DNA of 64,000 nt from Gammaproteobacteria bacterium. GTDB lineage: Bacteria > Pseudomonadota > Gammaproteobacteria > GCA-001735895. Positions within the stretch are counted from its first letter, which is position 1; every line of letters begins with the position of its first letter. Shown here one piece after another: positions 18,895 to 28,376 of the stretch. Location: positions 16,525 to 80,524 of the forward strand of contig JAAEMR010000048.1 in NCBI GenBank assembly GCA_024225395.1. Reading direction: 5' to 3'. A model generated the notes under the pieces. The model made no database searches, was not told the origin of the DNA, and saw nothing but the letters and a program-made list of their open reading frames with translations. The translations under genes were made by a program, and so were the position numbers.

Positions 18895-19652
18895 GTATTA
18901 TTCTGGATATAAATGGCGTCAATAAAACCTTTGGCGGCTTACATGCTCTTTCTGATATTCAGCTTAAAGTTGAAGAAGGTACGACCCATGCTATTATTGG
19001 GCCGAATGGTGCCGGCAAATCAACGCTACTAAACTGCTGTATTGGTCGCCTGATACCGGATGATGGAACGGTCACCTTTAATGGTCATAACATGATAGGC
19101 ATGCAACCTTATGATATTAATCATGCGGGTATGGTGCGTGTATTCCAGACCCCTGAAATTTTCCCGGAACTGACTTTATTGCAAAACGTGATGATACCTG
19201 CGCTGGCTAAAAGAGATGGTACCTTTAAGTTCAACCCTTTCAATTGTATGCGTAAAGAAAAAGTGTTGCATGAAGGTGCGATGGAAGCTTTAGCCGATGT
19301 TGGACTGGAAAAATTTTATGATCAGCATGCTGGCAGTATTTCACGTGGTGATAAACGTCGACTGGAGCTGGCCATGGGATTAGTTCAGGAGCCAAGTCTG
19401 TTGTTACTTGATGAGCCTACGGCGGGCATGGCACGTCATGACACGAATCAAACCATTGATCTGTTAAAAAAGATCAAGGAAAGAGGCATGACAAAAATTA
19501 TTATTGAACACGATATGCACGTGGTTTTCAGTCTGGCTGACCGCATCAGTGTTCTTGCTCAGGGACGTATTATCGCATCGGGAACCCCGGATGAAATTCG
19601 TGAAGATCCCAAAGTAAAAGAAGCCTACCTGGGAGAATCAGAAGATGAGTAA
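18891..19652 (+). CDS. ABC transporter ATP-binding protein, LivG type
   Basis: This 253-residue ATPase has GPNGAGKST (Walker A), the Q-loop at [13 protein letters not shown], the signature [25 protein letters not shown] (Walker B) and the switch histidine in [10 protein letters not shown]. The signature ISRGDKRR departs from the usual LS.G..R but keeps the key Ser-x-Gly. The C-terminal [24 protein letters not shown] is standard for LivG. The start overlaps the preceding permease stop by four bases. Confidence 0.92.
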   Translation: MSIILDINGVNKTFGGLHALSDIQLKVEEGTTHAIIGPNGAGKSTLLNCCIGRLIPDDGTVTFNGHNMIGMQPYDINHAGMVRVFQTPEIFPELTLLQNVMIPALAKRDGTFKFNPFNCMRKEKVLHEGAMEALADVGLEKFYDQHAGSISRGDKRRLELAMGLVQEPSLLLLDEPTAGMARHDTNQTIDLLKKIKERGMTKIIIEHDMHVVFSLADRISVLAQGRIIASGTPDEIREDPKVKEAYLGESEDE

Positions 19653-20421
19653 TCAATTGCTGGGTGACGTAAAAGTCGAAGAAAGAGTGCAGACAGTTAC
19701 CAGTAAGGGTTCTGATCCAGCCTTCTTTTCCTGCTGGGACATGCATTCCTATTACGGTGAAAGTTACATCGTGCAGGGAATTAATTTTGACATTCGAGAA
19801 GGTGAAGTGGTTGCGTTACTCGGACGTAACGGCGCTGGAAAAACATCCACTTTACGTTCTATTGCGCGTGTCGATAGCCCTCAGGTTACCCACGGTGAAA
19901 TCTGGCTGGACCATAAGCCTCTGCACACTATGGCCGCTCATGATGCGTCTCAAAATGGTGTTGCACTGGTTCCAGAAGACAGGCGAATAATTCAGGGTCT
20001 GACGGTGGAAGAAAACCTGCAACTGGCTCAAATTGCACCACCGATGGGCTGGAGTATTGAACGCTTATATGAGCATTTCCCCCGTCTGGCAGAACGTCGT
20101 AATCAAATGGGCACAACACTGTCCGGTGGTGAACAGCAAATGCTGGCGGTTGCGCGTGCCCTGGCTCGTGATATCAAGTTGTTACTGCTTGATGAGCCTT
20201 ATGAAGGTTTAGCGCCAGTTATCGTTCAGGAGATAGCAAGTATCGTTGATAGCATCAAAAAGCAGGGAATTACGACCATTATCGTTGAGCAAAACGCGGT
20301 AGCGGCATTACGCCTGGCTGACCGGGCCCTTATTCTGGATATGGGAAATATTGTGTTTGATGGAACAGCTCAGGAAGTGCTGAATAACGAAGAGTTGCGT
20401 CACGAGTATCTTGCCATTTAG
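19645..20421 (+). CDS. ABC transporter ATP-binding protein, LivF type
   Basis: This 258-residue ATPase has GRNGAGKTS (Walker A), LVPEDRRIIQGLTVEENL, signature LSGGEQQMLAVARAL, LLLDEPYEGLAP and the switch histidine replaced by Gln in IIVEQNAVAALRLADRA, which is normal for LivF. The extra N-terminal 25 residues before the first strand are longer than usual. The start overlaps the livG-type stop (ATGAGTAA). It completes a binding protein-HMGF set, so the five genes make a whole transporter. Confidence 0.92.
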   Translation: MSNQLLGDVKVEERVQTVTSKGSDPAFFSCWDMHSYYGESYIVQGINFDIREGEVVALLGRNGAGKTSTLRSIARVDSPQVTHGEIWLDHKPLHTMAAHDASQNGVALVPEDRRIIQGLTVEENLQLAQIAPPMGWSIERLYEHFPRLAERRNQMGTTLSGGEQQMLAVARALARDIKLLLLDEPYEGLAPVIVQEIASIVDSIKKQGITTIIVEQNAVAALRLADRALILDMGNIVFDGTAQEVLNNEELRHEYLAI

Positions 20422-20443
20422 GATGCATTCAGTGTAAAAATAG

Positions 20444-20471
20444 CAGGGGCATGGTGTTCAGCATGTCCCTG
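20444..20471 (+). terminator. Hairpin after the ABC transporter operon
   Basis: The stem CAGGGGCATG/CATGTCCCTG (10 bp with one G-U pair, 8-nt loop) lies 23 nt after the last transporter gene. There is no T-run directly after it, so it is a weak or rho-assisted end, or a 3'-protecting structure. Confidence 0.45.
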
Positions 20472-20611
20472 TATAGTTAAATGACCTTTTTTCAGGTCGA
20501 TTTTAAATTTCCAGCGTGATATACCCGCAACAATTAAAAGTGATGTATTATATGTCTTAAAAAGAATTCCAAATCCGTCAGGATACTGAAATTTATATTG
20601 AGATAGTTAAC

Positions 20612-21673
20612 ATGTCCGACCCACTAGATGAAATATATCTTGCTGACAGCCCACTTTCCAGGCTGCCTCTTAATGTTCTCCATGATATGCGTAATGAGGG
20701 CATAATCAGGGAATATGTTATTGGTTCAGGAGAAAGCCTGAGCATTCCATCTAATTCATTAAATGATACTTTTTTTCTCGCTTTTGGTGAAATAGACATC
20801 GTCGAATTTAGACGTATTACCGACCACTTAAGTGAGAAAGAAAAAAAACGCAGACCCGTTCGATTATCTGAACACGATCATATTAGCTTCCTGGCAAAAA
20901 CTAAATCGGCTTTAATCAGGATAGATCAGGAGTATCTGGATTACTACATTTGCTGGAAAGCGATGAATCTGGATGTCTCAAATTCCCCGAAAAGTGTTAA
21001 AGACATTTTATCTAATATGAAACATCCGACGGTATTCATGAATATTCCGATGGAAAATATTAGTCAGGTTGTTCAAAAGATGCATATTATGGATGTAAAA
21101 GCTGGCACTGAAGTTATTACCCAGGGAGATATTGCAGATTCATTTTATATTATTGCTTCTGGTCAGGCTGAAGTCTGGGAAAAAGGGGTTTACAGTGATA
21201 CAGAAAAAAAGGTGAACCACCTGTATGCCGGCAATCATTTTGGGCAGGATACTCTTATTGTTGATGGTAGAAGACGTAGTGCCAGTGTTCGAATGATTGA
21301 GGATTCAAAACTTCTCGTTTTAAACGGTTCTGATTTTAAAGAACTCATTGGGAAATCATTGATTCATGAAATAGATGCGAGAAAAGCAAAAGCTCTGCTG
21401 GATAAAAGTGATACTGTGCTACTGGATGTCAGATACGAAGAGGAGTGGGAAGAGTCCCGTTTGCCCGGTGCTCAACTTATACCGCTTCCCGAGCTAAGAA
21501 ATAGACTGTCAGAAATTGAGCAGCAAAAAAGATATATTATTTACGACCGGAATGGTCAAAGAAGTATTATTGCGGCAATGATATTGCAACAGGTAAGTGT
21601 TCAGGCTTTTTCAATTTCAGGAGGCATTGTTGGCTGGCCCTATGAAATCGATGAGTCCAGTTTAGCAGAGTAA
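20612..21673 (+). CDS. Cyclic-nucleotide-binding protein with C-terminal inactive rhodanese domain
   Basis: This 353-residue cytosolic protein has three parts. Residues ~20-130 look like a degenerate cupin/CNMP domain. Residues ~140-260 form a clearer one (GTEVITQGDIADSFYIIASGQAEV and HFGQDTLIVDGRRRSASV, a phosphate-binding cassette with Gln where Glu is usual). Residues ~265-350 form a rhodanese domain (TVLLDVRYEEEWEESRLPGAQLIPL, SGGIVGWP). The rhodanese active-site Cys is replaced by Asp312 in YDRNGQRS, so it cannot form a persulfide and is probably a binding or signalling module. The gene stands alone between the transporter operon and the convergent prpE. No DNA-binding domain is seen. 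Confidence 0.82.
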   Translation: MSDPLDEIYLADSPLSRLPLNVLHDMRNEGIIREYVIGSGESLSIPSNSLNDTFFLAFGEIDIVEFRRITDHLSEKEKKRRPVRLSEHDHISFLAKTKSALIRIDQEYLDYYICWKAMNLDVSNSPKSVKDILSNMKHPTVFMNIPMENISQVVQKMHIMDVKAGTEVITQGDIADSFYIIASGQAEVWEKGVYSDTEKKVNHLYAGNHFGQDTLIVDGRRRSASVRMIEDSKLLVLNGSDFKELIGKSLIHEIDARKAKALLDKSDTVLLDVRYEEEWEESRLPGAQLIPLPELRNRLSEIEQQKRYIIYDRNGQRSIIAAMILQQVSVQAFSISGGIVGWPYEIDESSLAE

Positions 21674-21706
21674 TAAAAATTGTAACCTGTCGTAATTAAA
21701 AAAATA

Positions 21707-21741
21707 TTCACCACGAAGGTACGAAGTACACGAAGAAAAAA
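21707..21741 (+). repeat. Dispersed repeat TTCACCACGAAG-type, copy downstream of prpE
   Basis: TTCACCACGAAGG is followed by two further CGAAG units and an A-run. A second copy in the same orientation lies at 23776-23806; the two flank prpE. Confidence 0.6.
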
Positions 21742-21811
21742 CACACCCGGGACTTCGTCATTTGCATGTTGCTCATTCCTTCCTGTCAGGCCATGTTGAG
21801 AGGGATGCGAA

Positions 21812-21834
21812 AAGGGTGCGTCATGCGCACCCTT
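21812..21834 (-). terminator. Terminator of prpE
   Basis: A perfect 9-bp stem AAGGGTGCG/CGCACCCTT with a 5-nt loop lies 22 nt past the prpE stop on the minus strand, with a short T-rich end (TTTTCG). It could also end transcription from the plus-strand gene. Confidence 0.65.
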
Positions 21835-21856
21835 AAAATTGTTATATAATTTTGAG

Positions 21857-23752
21857 TTAACTTTTAGCATACCCCAAAATTTGCAATGCTTCGGTAATTT
21901 CATCGAGAATTACCGGGTCATCGATAGTAGCGGGCATTTTCCATTTCGTACCATTAGCTATATTTACCATTGTGCCACGAAGTATTTTGCCCGAGCGTGT
22001 TTTAGGCAGACGCTGTACAACTTTGGCCTGTTTGAAAGCAGCGACAGGGCCAATCTGATCTCTTACACGTTGTACCAGTTCTTTAACGATATCTGTTTCA
22101 TCACGATCTACACCTGCTTTAAGTACGATCAGGCCTAAAGGCATTTGTCCTTTGAGATCATCCGCTACTCCGATAACAGCGCATTCTGCGATATCACTAT
22201 GTCCGGATAACACTTCTTCCATAGCACCCGTTGATAGTCTGTGCCCCGCAACATTGATAACATCATCTGTCCGGCTCATGATCCACAGGTAGTTATCTTC
22301 GTCTTTATAACCCGCATCACCGGTCAGGTAGTAACCTTCGTATTTAGTGAGATAAGCATCGATAAAACGTTGGTCATTACCCCACAGGCTGGGCAGGCAG
22401 GACGGAGGCATGGGTAACTTGATGACAATGTTTCCCATCTCACCGGTAGGCATTTCATCACCTTCTTCAGACAGTATCTGCACGTCATATCCGGGCATGG
22501 CTACGGTTGGTGAGCCGGCTTTTATTTCCATGTTTTCAATACCTAGTGGATTGGAAGCGATGGCCCAGCCGGTTTCAGTTTGCCACCAGTGATCTATAAC
22601 GGGTTTGTTTAATTTATCGCGTGCCCAGAATAAGGTGTCAGGGTCACAGCGTTCACCCGCGAGGAATAAAGACTGCATACAGGATAGATCATACTTTTCC
22701 AGGTATTCTCCGTCTGGGTCTTCTTTTTTTATCGCGCGAAAAGCGGTAGGAGCGGTGAACAAAACTTTTACCTTGTGTTCACTGATGACTCGCCAGAAAG
22801 CCCCGGGATCGGGAGTGCCAACGGGTTTTCCTTCATACATAATCGTAGTACAGCCTTTTAGTAAAGGGGCGTAAACAATATAACTATGGCCTACAACCCA
22901 GCCAACATCGGAGGCTGCCCAGTAAACATCGCCGGGTTCAACGTTGTAAATATTTTTCATTGACCAGTGCATAGCTACTGCGTGACCTCCGTTATCACGA
23001 ATAACGCCCTTGGGTTCGCCGGTTGTTCCAGAAGTGTACAAAATGTACAAAGGGTCAGTTGCATCGAGCGGAACACAGTCGGTGCTTTGAGCGTTGTCGA
23101 GTTCACTGTCCCAGTCAAAATCACGCCCTTCTTTCATTTCGGCTTTGGCCTGTGGTCGGGCTTTTAAGATGCAGCAACTGACTTTGTGTTTTGCCTGATC
23201 TATAGCGGCATCCAGCAGTGGTTTATATTCGATTATACGAGCAGGTTCTATACCGCAACTTGTGCTAATTATAATATCGGGTTTGGCATCATCAATTCGA
23301 GTGGCCAGTTCATTTGCCGCAAAGCCTCCAAAAACAACTGAGTGAATGGCTCCTAGTCGGGCACAGGCCAGCATGGCAATGGCTGCTTCGGGAATCATTG
23401 GCATATAAATAATGACTCGGTCACCTTTTTTTGCGCCGTGACTGGATAGTACACCGGAAAATAGTGAAACTTGCTCCTGTAATTCCCGGTAAGAAATTTT
23501 TCGTTGCTGATTTGTTATAGGTGAGTCGTAGATAATAGCTGTTTGATCTGCCCGACCGGACTCAACATGACGGTCAACAGCGTTATAACAGGTATTAATC
23601 TGTCCGCCAGTAAACCAGCGTGGAACCGGTTTAGCATCGTGATCAATGACTTTATCCCATTTTTTAATCCAGTTGAGTTCTTCAGCTGCATTGCTCCAGA
23701 ATGTATCCGGATCATTAATTGATTGCTGATAGATATCGTTATAGTTTGTCAT
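21857..23752 (-). CDS. prpE: Propionyl-CoA synthetase PrpE
   Basis: This 631-residue AMP-forming acyl-CoA synthetase activates propionate. It has YTSGTTGEPKGVIRDNGGHAVA (phosphate-binding loop; the RDNGGHAVA tail is PrpE-like), WWQTETGWAIA (TGW rather than the TGG of acetyl-CoA synthetase), YLTGDAGYKDEDNYLWIMSRTDDVINVAGHRLS, and [13 protein letters not shown] with the adenylation lysine. It feeds PrpC but lies 12 kb from the prpB operon, with its own terminator and direct repeats on both sides. The start has an AGGAATAA-type ribosome site. Confidence 0.92.
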   Translation of the reverse strand: MTNYNDIYQQSINDPDTFWSNAAEELNWIKKWDKVIDHDAKPVPRWFTGGQINTCYNAVDRHVESGRADQTAIIYDSPITNQQRKISYRELQEQVSLFSGVLSSHGAKKGDRVIIYMPMIPEAAIAMLACARLGAIHSVVFGGFAANELATRIDDAKPDIIISTSCGIEPARIIEYKPLLDAAIDQAKHKVSCCILKARPQAKAEMKEGRDFDWDSELDNAQSTDCVPLDATDPLYILYTSGTTGEPKGVIRDNGGHAVAMHWSMKNIYNVEPGDVYWAASDVGWVVGHSYIVYAPLLKGCTTIMYEGKPVGTPDPGAFWRVISEHKVKVLFTAPTAFRAIKKEDPDGEYLEKYDLSCMQSLFLAGERCDPDTLFWARDKLNKPVIDHWWQTETGWAIASNPLGIENMEIKAGSPTVAMPGYDVQILSEEGDEMPTGEMGNIVIKLPMPPSCLPSLWGNDQRFIDAYLTKYEGYYLTGDAGYKDEDNYLWIMSRTDDVINVAGHRLSTGAMEEVLSGHSDIAECAVIGVADDLKGQMPLGLIVLKAGVDRDETDIVKELVQRVRDQIGPVAAFKQAKVVQRLPKTRSGKILRGTMVNIANGTKWKMPATIDDPVILDEITEALQILGYAKS

Positions 23753-23775
23753 TGGTTTATTCCTCGATCTTTATT

Positions 23776-23806
23776 TTCACCACGAAGCCCACGAAGAGCA
23801 GAAAAG
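23776..23806 (+). repeat. Dispersed repeat TTCACCACGAAG-type, copy upstream of prpE
   Basis: TTCACCACGAAGCCCACGAAG is the second copy of the element at 21707, in the same orientation. It lies in the short gap between the rraA-like gene and prpE. Confidence 0.6.
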
Positions 23807-23843
23807 TTATTAGTTATTGACTTGTTTAGCTTAAGTTTATTTT

Positions 23844-24335
23844 TTAGTGAGACTGTAATTTTGCATTACTGATAATAATACCGTCATGGTCGGCATAAAC
23901 CCAGTCACCTGCTTTGATACCGGCTCCGGGAAAAGTAATGTCTACATCAATTTCACCCACATTTTTTTTCTCACTTTTTTTAGGGTGTGTACCGAGAGAC
24001 ATAACACCGACAGGCATGTTGCTGATATCCAGACTATCACGAATTAAACCATACATGATAATGCCTGCCCAGTTGTTTTCTACAGCAAAACCTGCCAGTA
24101 GGTCACCTAACATGGCGCAGCGCTTTGATGCACCGGCATCAACCATCAGCACACGTCCCTCGCCGGGGGTGGACAATTGCTGACGAACTTTGGAATTGTC
24201 TTCAAAGCACTTAACGGTTGAAACCTGGCCGGAAAATACCCGGTTACCCCCATAGCTGATAAATCCTGGCTCAATAATTTGCAGTTGCTGCGAAAACTCA
24301 TCACATAAATCAGCCGTTTTAAAGGTATTGCTCAT
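23844..24335 (-). CDS. rraA: RraA-family protein (RNase E regulator / HMG aldolase-like)
   Basis: This 163-residue protein aligns by eye over its whole length with Escherichia coli RraA: ADLCDEF, VSTVKCFEDNS, GRVLMVDAGASKRCAMLGDLLA, WAGIIMYGLIRD and GDWVYADHDGIIIS. The family includes RNase E inhibitors and metal-dependent 4-hydroxy-4-methyl-2-oxoglutarate aldolase/oxaloacetate decarboxylases; the G-D-L-L-A and R-D motifs of the aldolase site are present. ATG at 24335 overlaps the aceK stop as ATGA and is preferred to ATG at 24341. Position behind aceA-aceK fits a role in C4/C2 metabolism, but RNA control is equally open. Confidence 0.82.
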   Translation of the reverse strand: MSNTFKTADLCDEFSQQLQIIEPGFISYGGNRVFSGQVSTVKCFEDNSKVRQQLSTPGEGRVLMVDAGASKRCAMLGDLLAGFAVENNWAGIIMYGLIRDSLDISNMPVGVMSLGTHPKKSEKKNVGEIDVDITFPGAGIKAGDWVYADHDGIIISNAKLQSH

Positions 24336-26077
24336 GGGCATTTAACCGTCGAATTAAAGATCCTTTCGAATCTACTGTTATTGGAGTACGGGAAAATATC
24401 ATGATACCTGTGATTGAGTATATCCTGCTGAACTGATTTCCAATAATCAGCATTGAAAAGCTCGCTGTGCTGTTGTGAAATAAATTTGCGTAACTCCGTA
24501 TTACCGGTGATGAAATGCACAAACTCTTCGGGAAATACATCAAAATCTCCAATGGAGTACCAGGGTTCGCTGGCCATTTCCTGTTCTGGCGTCATGGCTT
24601 CGGGGAGATGCCTGAAATTCATGTCGGTCATGAATTCAATTTCATCGTAATCGTAAAAGATGACGCGGCCATGTCGTGTCACGCCAAAATTTTTAAGTAA
24701 CAGGTCGCCGGCAAAAATATTGGCTGCAGCCATGTCTTCAATGGCATTTACATAATCGGTAATAACCTTTTCAATGTTTTTATTGTGCGGATTGGCAACA
24801 AAAAGGTTAAGTGGTTCCAGTCGACGTTCTATATACAGGTGTCGAATAATTAACATGTCGTTTTCAATTTCCATGCTGGATGGAATTTTCGCTTCAAACT
24901 CCTGCATCAATTCTGACGATATTCTATGCAGAGGGAAAGCGGCATAGGAGTATTCCAGCGTATCTGCCATGCGGCCGACACGATCATGCATTTTTATGAT
25001 CTGGTATTTTTTTTTGACCAGGGCCCGGGAGGTTTTTTTGGGTGGAGGGAAGTGATCATTGATGACCTTAAAGACATAGGGATAGGATGGCAGGTTGAAA
25101 ACGGTCATAACCATGCCTTTAATGCCGGGCGCTATTTCCAGTTGATCAGAAGAGTGTTTAAGGTGATGTAGAAAATCACGATAAAATTCAGATTTCCCCT
25201 GTTTTTGTAATCCTATTGACGTGTAAATATCAGCCTTGGATTTGGCCGGTAGCATGTGTGATAGAAAATCAACGACGGCCGAAGGTGTGCAGCTATCCAC
25301 CATAAAATAGGCCCGGGCAAAACTGAAAAGGTTAGTGATGTCGGTTGGCCGATGAATTAATGCATCTACATAAATAGTCCCTTTTTCATTGTTTAATAAT
25401 GGGATAACAAACGGAATGATTTCATCACCATTGATACCCATACCGATAATATATGCCGCTTTATTGCGATAAAAAAGGCTGGTCAGAACACGTATTTGAA
25501 AGTGTTTTCGCAGTTGATATTGAGGCATCATCTCCCGTTTGATGCGACACACTATACGGTGTACATCTCTATTTATATCTTCATAAGGAAGGTTTAATTT
25601 ATTGAGTAATAAAACCTGTTTGACCGTTTTAGTTAAACCGTTTCGAGTCGGGTATAAACTGATATAAGTGACCTGTTCATCATCCAGGTATTCAGTGGAT
25701 AAACCGGGGCGTACAAAGATATGATTATTATTGTAATATCGTCGATGAAATAGCGACGTGAAAACGGAGTTAAAAAAGGTTTCAGCCAGTTCCGGTTGTT
25801 TATGTTGATACAGTAAATGCAGGTATTCTATTTTGACCTTTTTCCAGCATTGTTCATCAAATTGCTGTAGCTCAAAATTTGATTTTAAAATGGTTATCGC
25901 TTCATTGACCCTCTTATTGTAAAGGGTAATACGATTTCTGGCAGCTTCGCTGTCTAGCTGCCAGTCACAGTTTTCAAAGCGTTGTTGCGCACCTCGTGTT
26001 ATCTGCAGGAAGATCCGATAGTGCTTATCGAATCCCTGCAGAATGGTTAACGCGATGAGTGCTGCATCAGTGTCCAT
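24332..26077 (-). CDS. aceK: Isocitrate dehydrogenase kinase/phosphatase AceK
   Basis: This 581-residue enzyme phosphorylates and dephosphorylates isocitrate dehydrogenase and so sets flux between the TCA cycle and the glyoxylate shunt. The family's [24 protein letters not shown] segment (ATP loop), [24 protein letters not shown] region, and [26 protein letters not shown] (catalytic loop and DYDE metal site) are all visible. Its length is typical. It starts 7 nt after the aceA stop and overlaps rraA at its end. Confidence 0.95.
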   Translation of the reverse strand: [581 protein letters not shown]

Positions 26078-26084
26078 GTTCCCA

Positions 26085-27389
26085 TTAAAACTGCTCTTCT
26101 TCAGTGGAGCCGGTCAGTGCAGTTACCGAAGAGCTCCCGCCCTGAATCGTGGTGGTCACGTCATCAAAATATCCTGCACCGACTTCCTGTTGATGAGCGA
26201 CAAAACTATAACCTTTGTCTGCAGCTGCAAATTCGGCTTCCTGTACTTTTTCTACATAATGACGCATACCTTCTCCCTGCGCATAACTGTGTGCCAGATC
26301 GAACATGTTGTACCACATGTTATGAATACCGGCGAGAGTGATAAACTGATATTTATATCCAAGATCGGATAGCTTGTCCTGAAATTCGGCTATCTGTTTA
26401 TCATCCAGATTTTTTCTCCAGTTAAATGAGGGTGAACAGTTATAGGCGAGTAATTGCTGCGGATTCTCGGCTCTAACAGCATCAGCAAACTCTTTAGCAA
26501 ATCCCAAATCGGGTTTACCCGTTTCACACCACACCAGGTCGGCATAAGGTGCGTAGGCGACACCGCGTGAAATGGCCTGCTCAAGACCGGGTTTGGTTAC
26601 AAAGAAGCCTTCCGCTGTTCTTTCACCGGTCAAAAATTGAGCGTCGTAAGGGTCAGCATCAGAAGTGATCAGGTTAGCGGCTTCAGAATCTGTTCGAGCG
26701 AGTAGTAGCGTGGGCACGCCCATGACATCAGAGGCCAGCCGTGCAGCGGTCAATTTTTGTACCGCTTCCATGGTAGGAACTAATACCTTTCCACCCATAT
26801 GACCACATTTTTTAACGGCAGCGAGTTGATCTTCGTAATGCACCCCGGAGGCACCGTTAGCGATCATGTTTTTCATCAATTCGAAGGCGTTTAATACACC
26901 GCCAAAACCGGCCTCTGCATCGGCTACGATGGGTAAAAAATAATCAATGAAGTCATCAGAATCCACGTCGATGTCGCGTGACCACTGAATTTCATCTGCT
27001 CTTTTAAAAGTATTATTGATTCGTCGAACCACGGTTGGTACCGAGTCATAGGCATACAGTGATTGATCGGGGTACATGGTTTCGGAGCTATTTGCATCGG
27101 CGGCAACTTGCCAGCCTGACAGGTAGATTGCTTCAATGCCGGCTTTAGCCTGTTGCAAAGCCTGTCCAGCGGTTAAAGCTCCCAGGCAGTTCACATAGCC
27201 TTTTTTAGATGTTCCATTGATCAACTCCCATAACTTTTCAGCGCCGCGTCTGGCAATGGTGTATTCCGGCTGAACTGACCCTCGAAGTCGAACCACATCG
27301 GCTGCGCTGTAGGTCCGTTTGACATTAGCCCAGCGTGAATTGTTGGACCAGTCATTTTCCAGTTGTTTTATCTGTTCGTTACGTGTCAT
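26085..27389 (-). CDS. aceA: Isocitrate lyase AceA
   Basis: This 434-residue enzyme splits isocitrate to glyoxylate and succinate. It has the catalytic [40 protein letters not shown] and [13 protein letters not shown]. The length fits the short bacterial AceA. It is the first gene of aceA-aceK-rraA. Malate synthase, the other shunt enzyme, is not in the window. The gene is adjacent to methylcitrate-pathway genes, so acetate and propionate use are grouped. Confidence 0.96.
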   Translation of the reverse strand: MTRNEQIKQLENDWSNNSRWANVKRTYSAADVVRLRGSVQPEYTIARRGAEKLWELINGTSKKGYVNCLGALTAGQALQQAKAGIEAIYLSGWQVAADANSSETMYPDQSLYAYDSVPTVVRRINNTFKRADEIQWSRDIDVDSDDFIDYFLPIVADAEAGFGGVLNAFELMKNMIANGASGVHYEDQLAAVKKCGHMGGKVLVPTMEAVQKLTAARLASDVMGVPTLLLARTDSEAANLITSDADPYDAQFLTGERTAEGFFVTKPGLEQAISRGVAYAPYADLVWCETGKPDLGFAKEFADAVRAENPQQLLAYNCSPSFNWRKNLDDKQIAEFQDKLSDLGYKYQFITLAGIHNMWYNMFDLAHSYAQGEGMRHYVEKVQEAEFAAADKGYSFVAHQQEVGAGYFDDVTTTIQGGSSSVTALTGSTEEEQF

Positions 27390-27624
27390 GGAGTTTCTCT
27401 AGTAATTAAATGGAAGAGTGAAGTGTTATAGTTATGCTGGTTAAATTATCTATAGGGTGTGATTAATGCAACTTGTTAAGTGGTTTTAGCAGGGACTTTA
27501 TGTAAATACTCTGTATTGAAAATATCGAACAGTTAACATTATTAAGGATTATTGAACTATAAAGGTGTAGATGAACACGGCGGAAAGTGATTAAATAAGC
27601 AGGATTAACCTTGAGTGGATTTCA
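27390..27624. other. Divergent intergenic region aceA / secreted protein gene
   Basis: These 235 bases hold the promoters for aceA (minus) and the next gene (plus). The stretch is AT-rich; I saw no clear palindrome, sigma-54 site or RNA gene. Confidence 0.4.
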
Positions 27625-28356
27625 ATGAGCAGAATCGTTCCTATAATATTGATTTGTCAGTTATTTTTTGTGTCGGGCACGGCGGTAGCGCTGGAAGATC
27701 AGGGTCTAAGCTCTATTATGTCAATCATCGATAAAGCGGTGGAGGCATTCAATGCTAACACTGATGAGGCGCAGGGTACAGAAGAGGAGCAAAAGGCAAA
27801 GGCTGAATCTTCTTCTGCAACCATCGTTAACCTGTCGCGGACTCTGGGTAAACTCAGTTATTCCCGTTTACAGTGTGGTCAGGCCGATGTGCTGGGCGAA
27901 TTCACCCAGCGAGTACAGAAAATGCCGGATGAATATCGCAATCTAATGCGTGATGCTTTTCAGCTTGGTTTCGATAAAAGTAAATCTGAAACGGCTTTGT
28001 TGTCAGAAGATGAGTGTGAGCGTTTGACCCAGTCAAGAAATTTAACAGATAAAAAAATAGAAGCTAATGTGGAAGAGGAAGAGGAAAAGGAAGTTGAAAA
28101 GAAGCAGAAAGTTGTAGAAAAGCCAAAAATTGTCGAAGATCCGAAACTAAAACATTTTCGTATAGCTGAACTTAGTGGGCAGCTGGCATATAAAAGAAAA
28201 TTTTGTGGTGATGATAAGGTCATTACGCGGGATTTTAATGAAGTCATCGGCGCAATGCCTGAAGAAATTCAGGCTGAAGCCAAAAAGGCTTACTGGAAGG
28301 GTTATAAACATGGAAAGCGTTTAAACAGTAGCCTGACGCAGGAAAAGTGCTTTTGA
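27625..28356 (+). CDS. Secreted protein with two TIGR02301-like cysteine-paired repeats
   Basis: This 243-residue protein has a signal peptide (1-22, cleavage near AVA/LED). A low-complexity, charged linker (E/K-rich at 145-172) separates two similar helical repeats. Repeat 1 (~68-131) has LSRTLGKLSYSRLQCG and ends with Cys131; repeat 2 (~180-243) has IAELSGQLAYKRKFCG and ends with Cys242. Cysteine spacing is 47 in the first and 48 in the second, which suggests one disulfide per repeat in the periplasm. Each repeat resembles the small TIGR02301 domain. Function is unknown. It converges on rhlE. Confidence 0.7.
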   Translation: MSRIVPIILICQLFFVSGTAVALEDQGLSSIMSIIDKAVEAFNANTDEAQGTEEEQKAKAESSSATIVNLSRTLGKLSYSRLQCGQADVLGEFTQRVQKMPDEYRNLMRDAFQLGFDKSKSETALLSEDECERLTQSRNLTDKKIEANVEEEEEKEVEKKQKVVEKPKIVEDPKLKHFRIAELSGQLAYKRKFCGDDKVITRDFNEVIGAMPEEIQAEAKKAYWKGYKHGKRLNSSLTQEKCF

Positions 28357-28376
28357 CTTTCTGGGTTATCAGTCTA

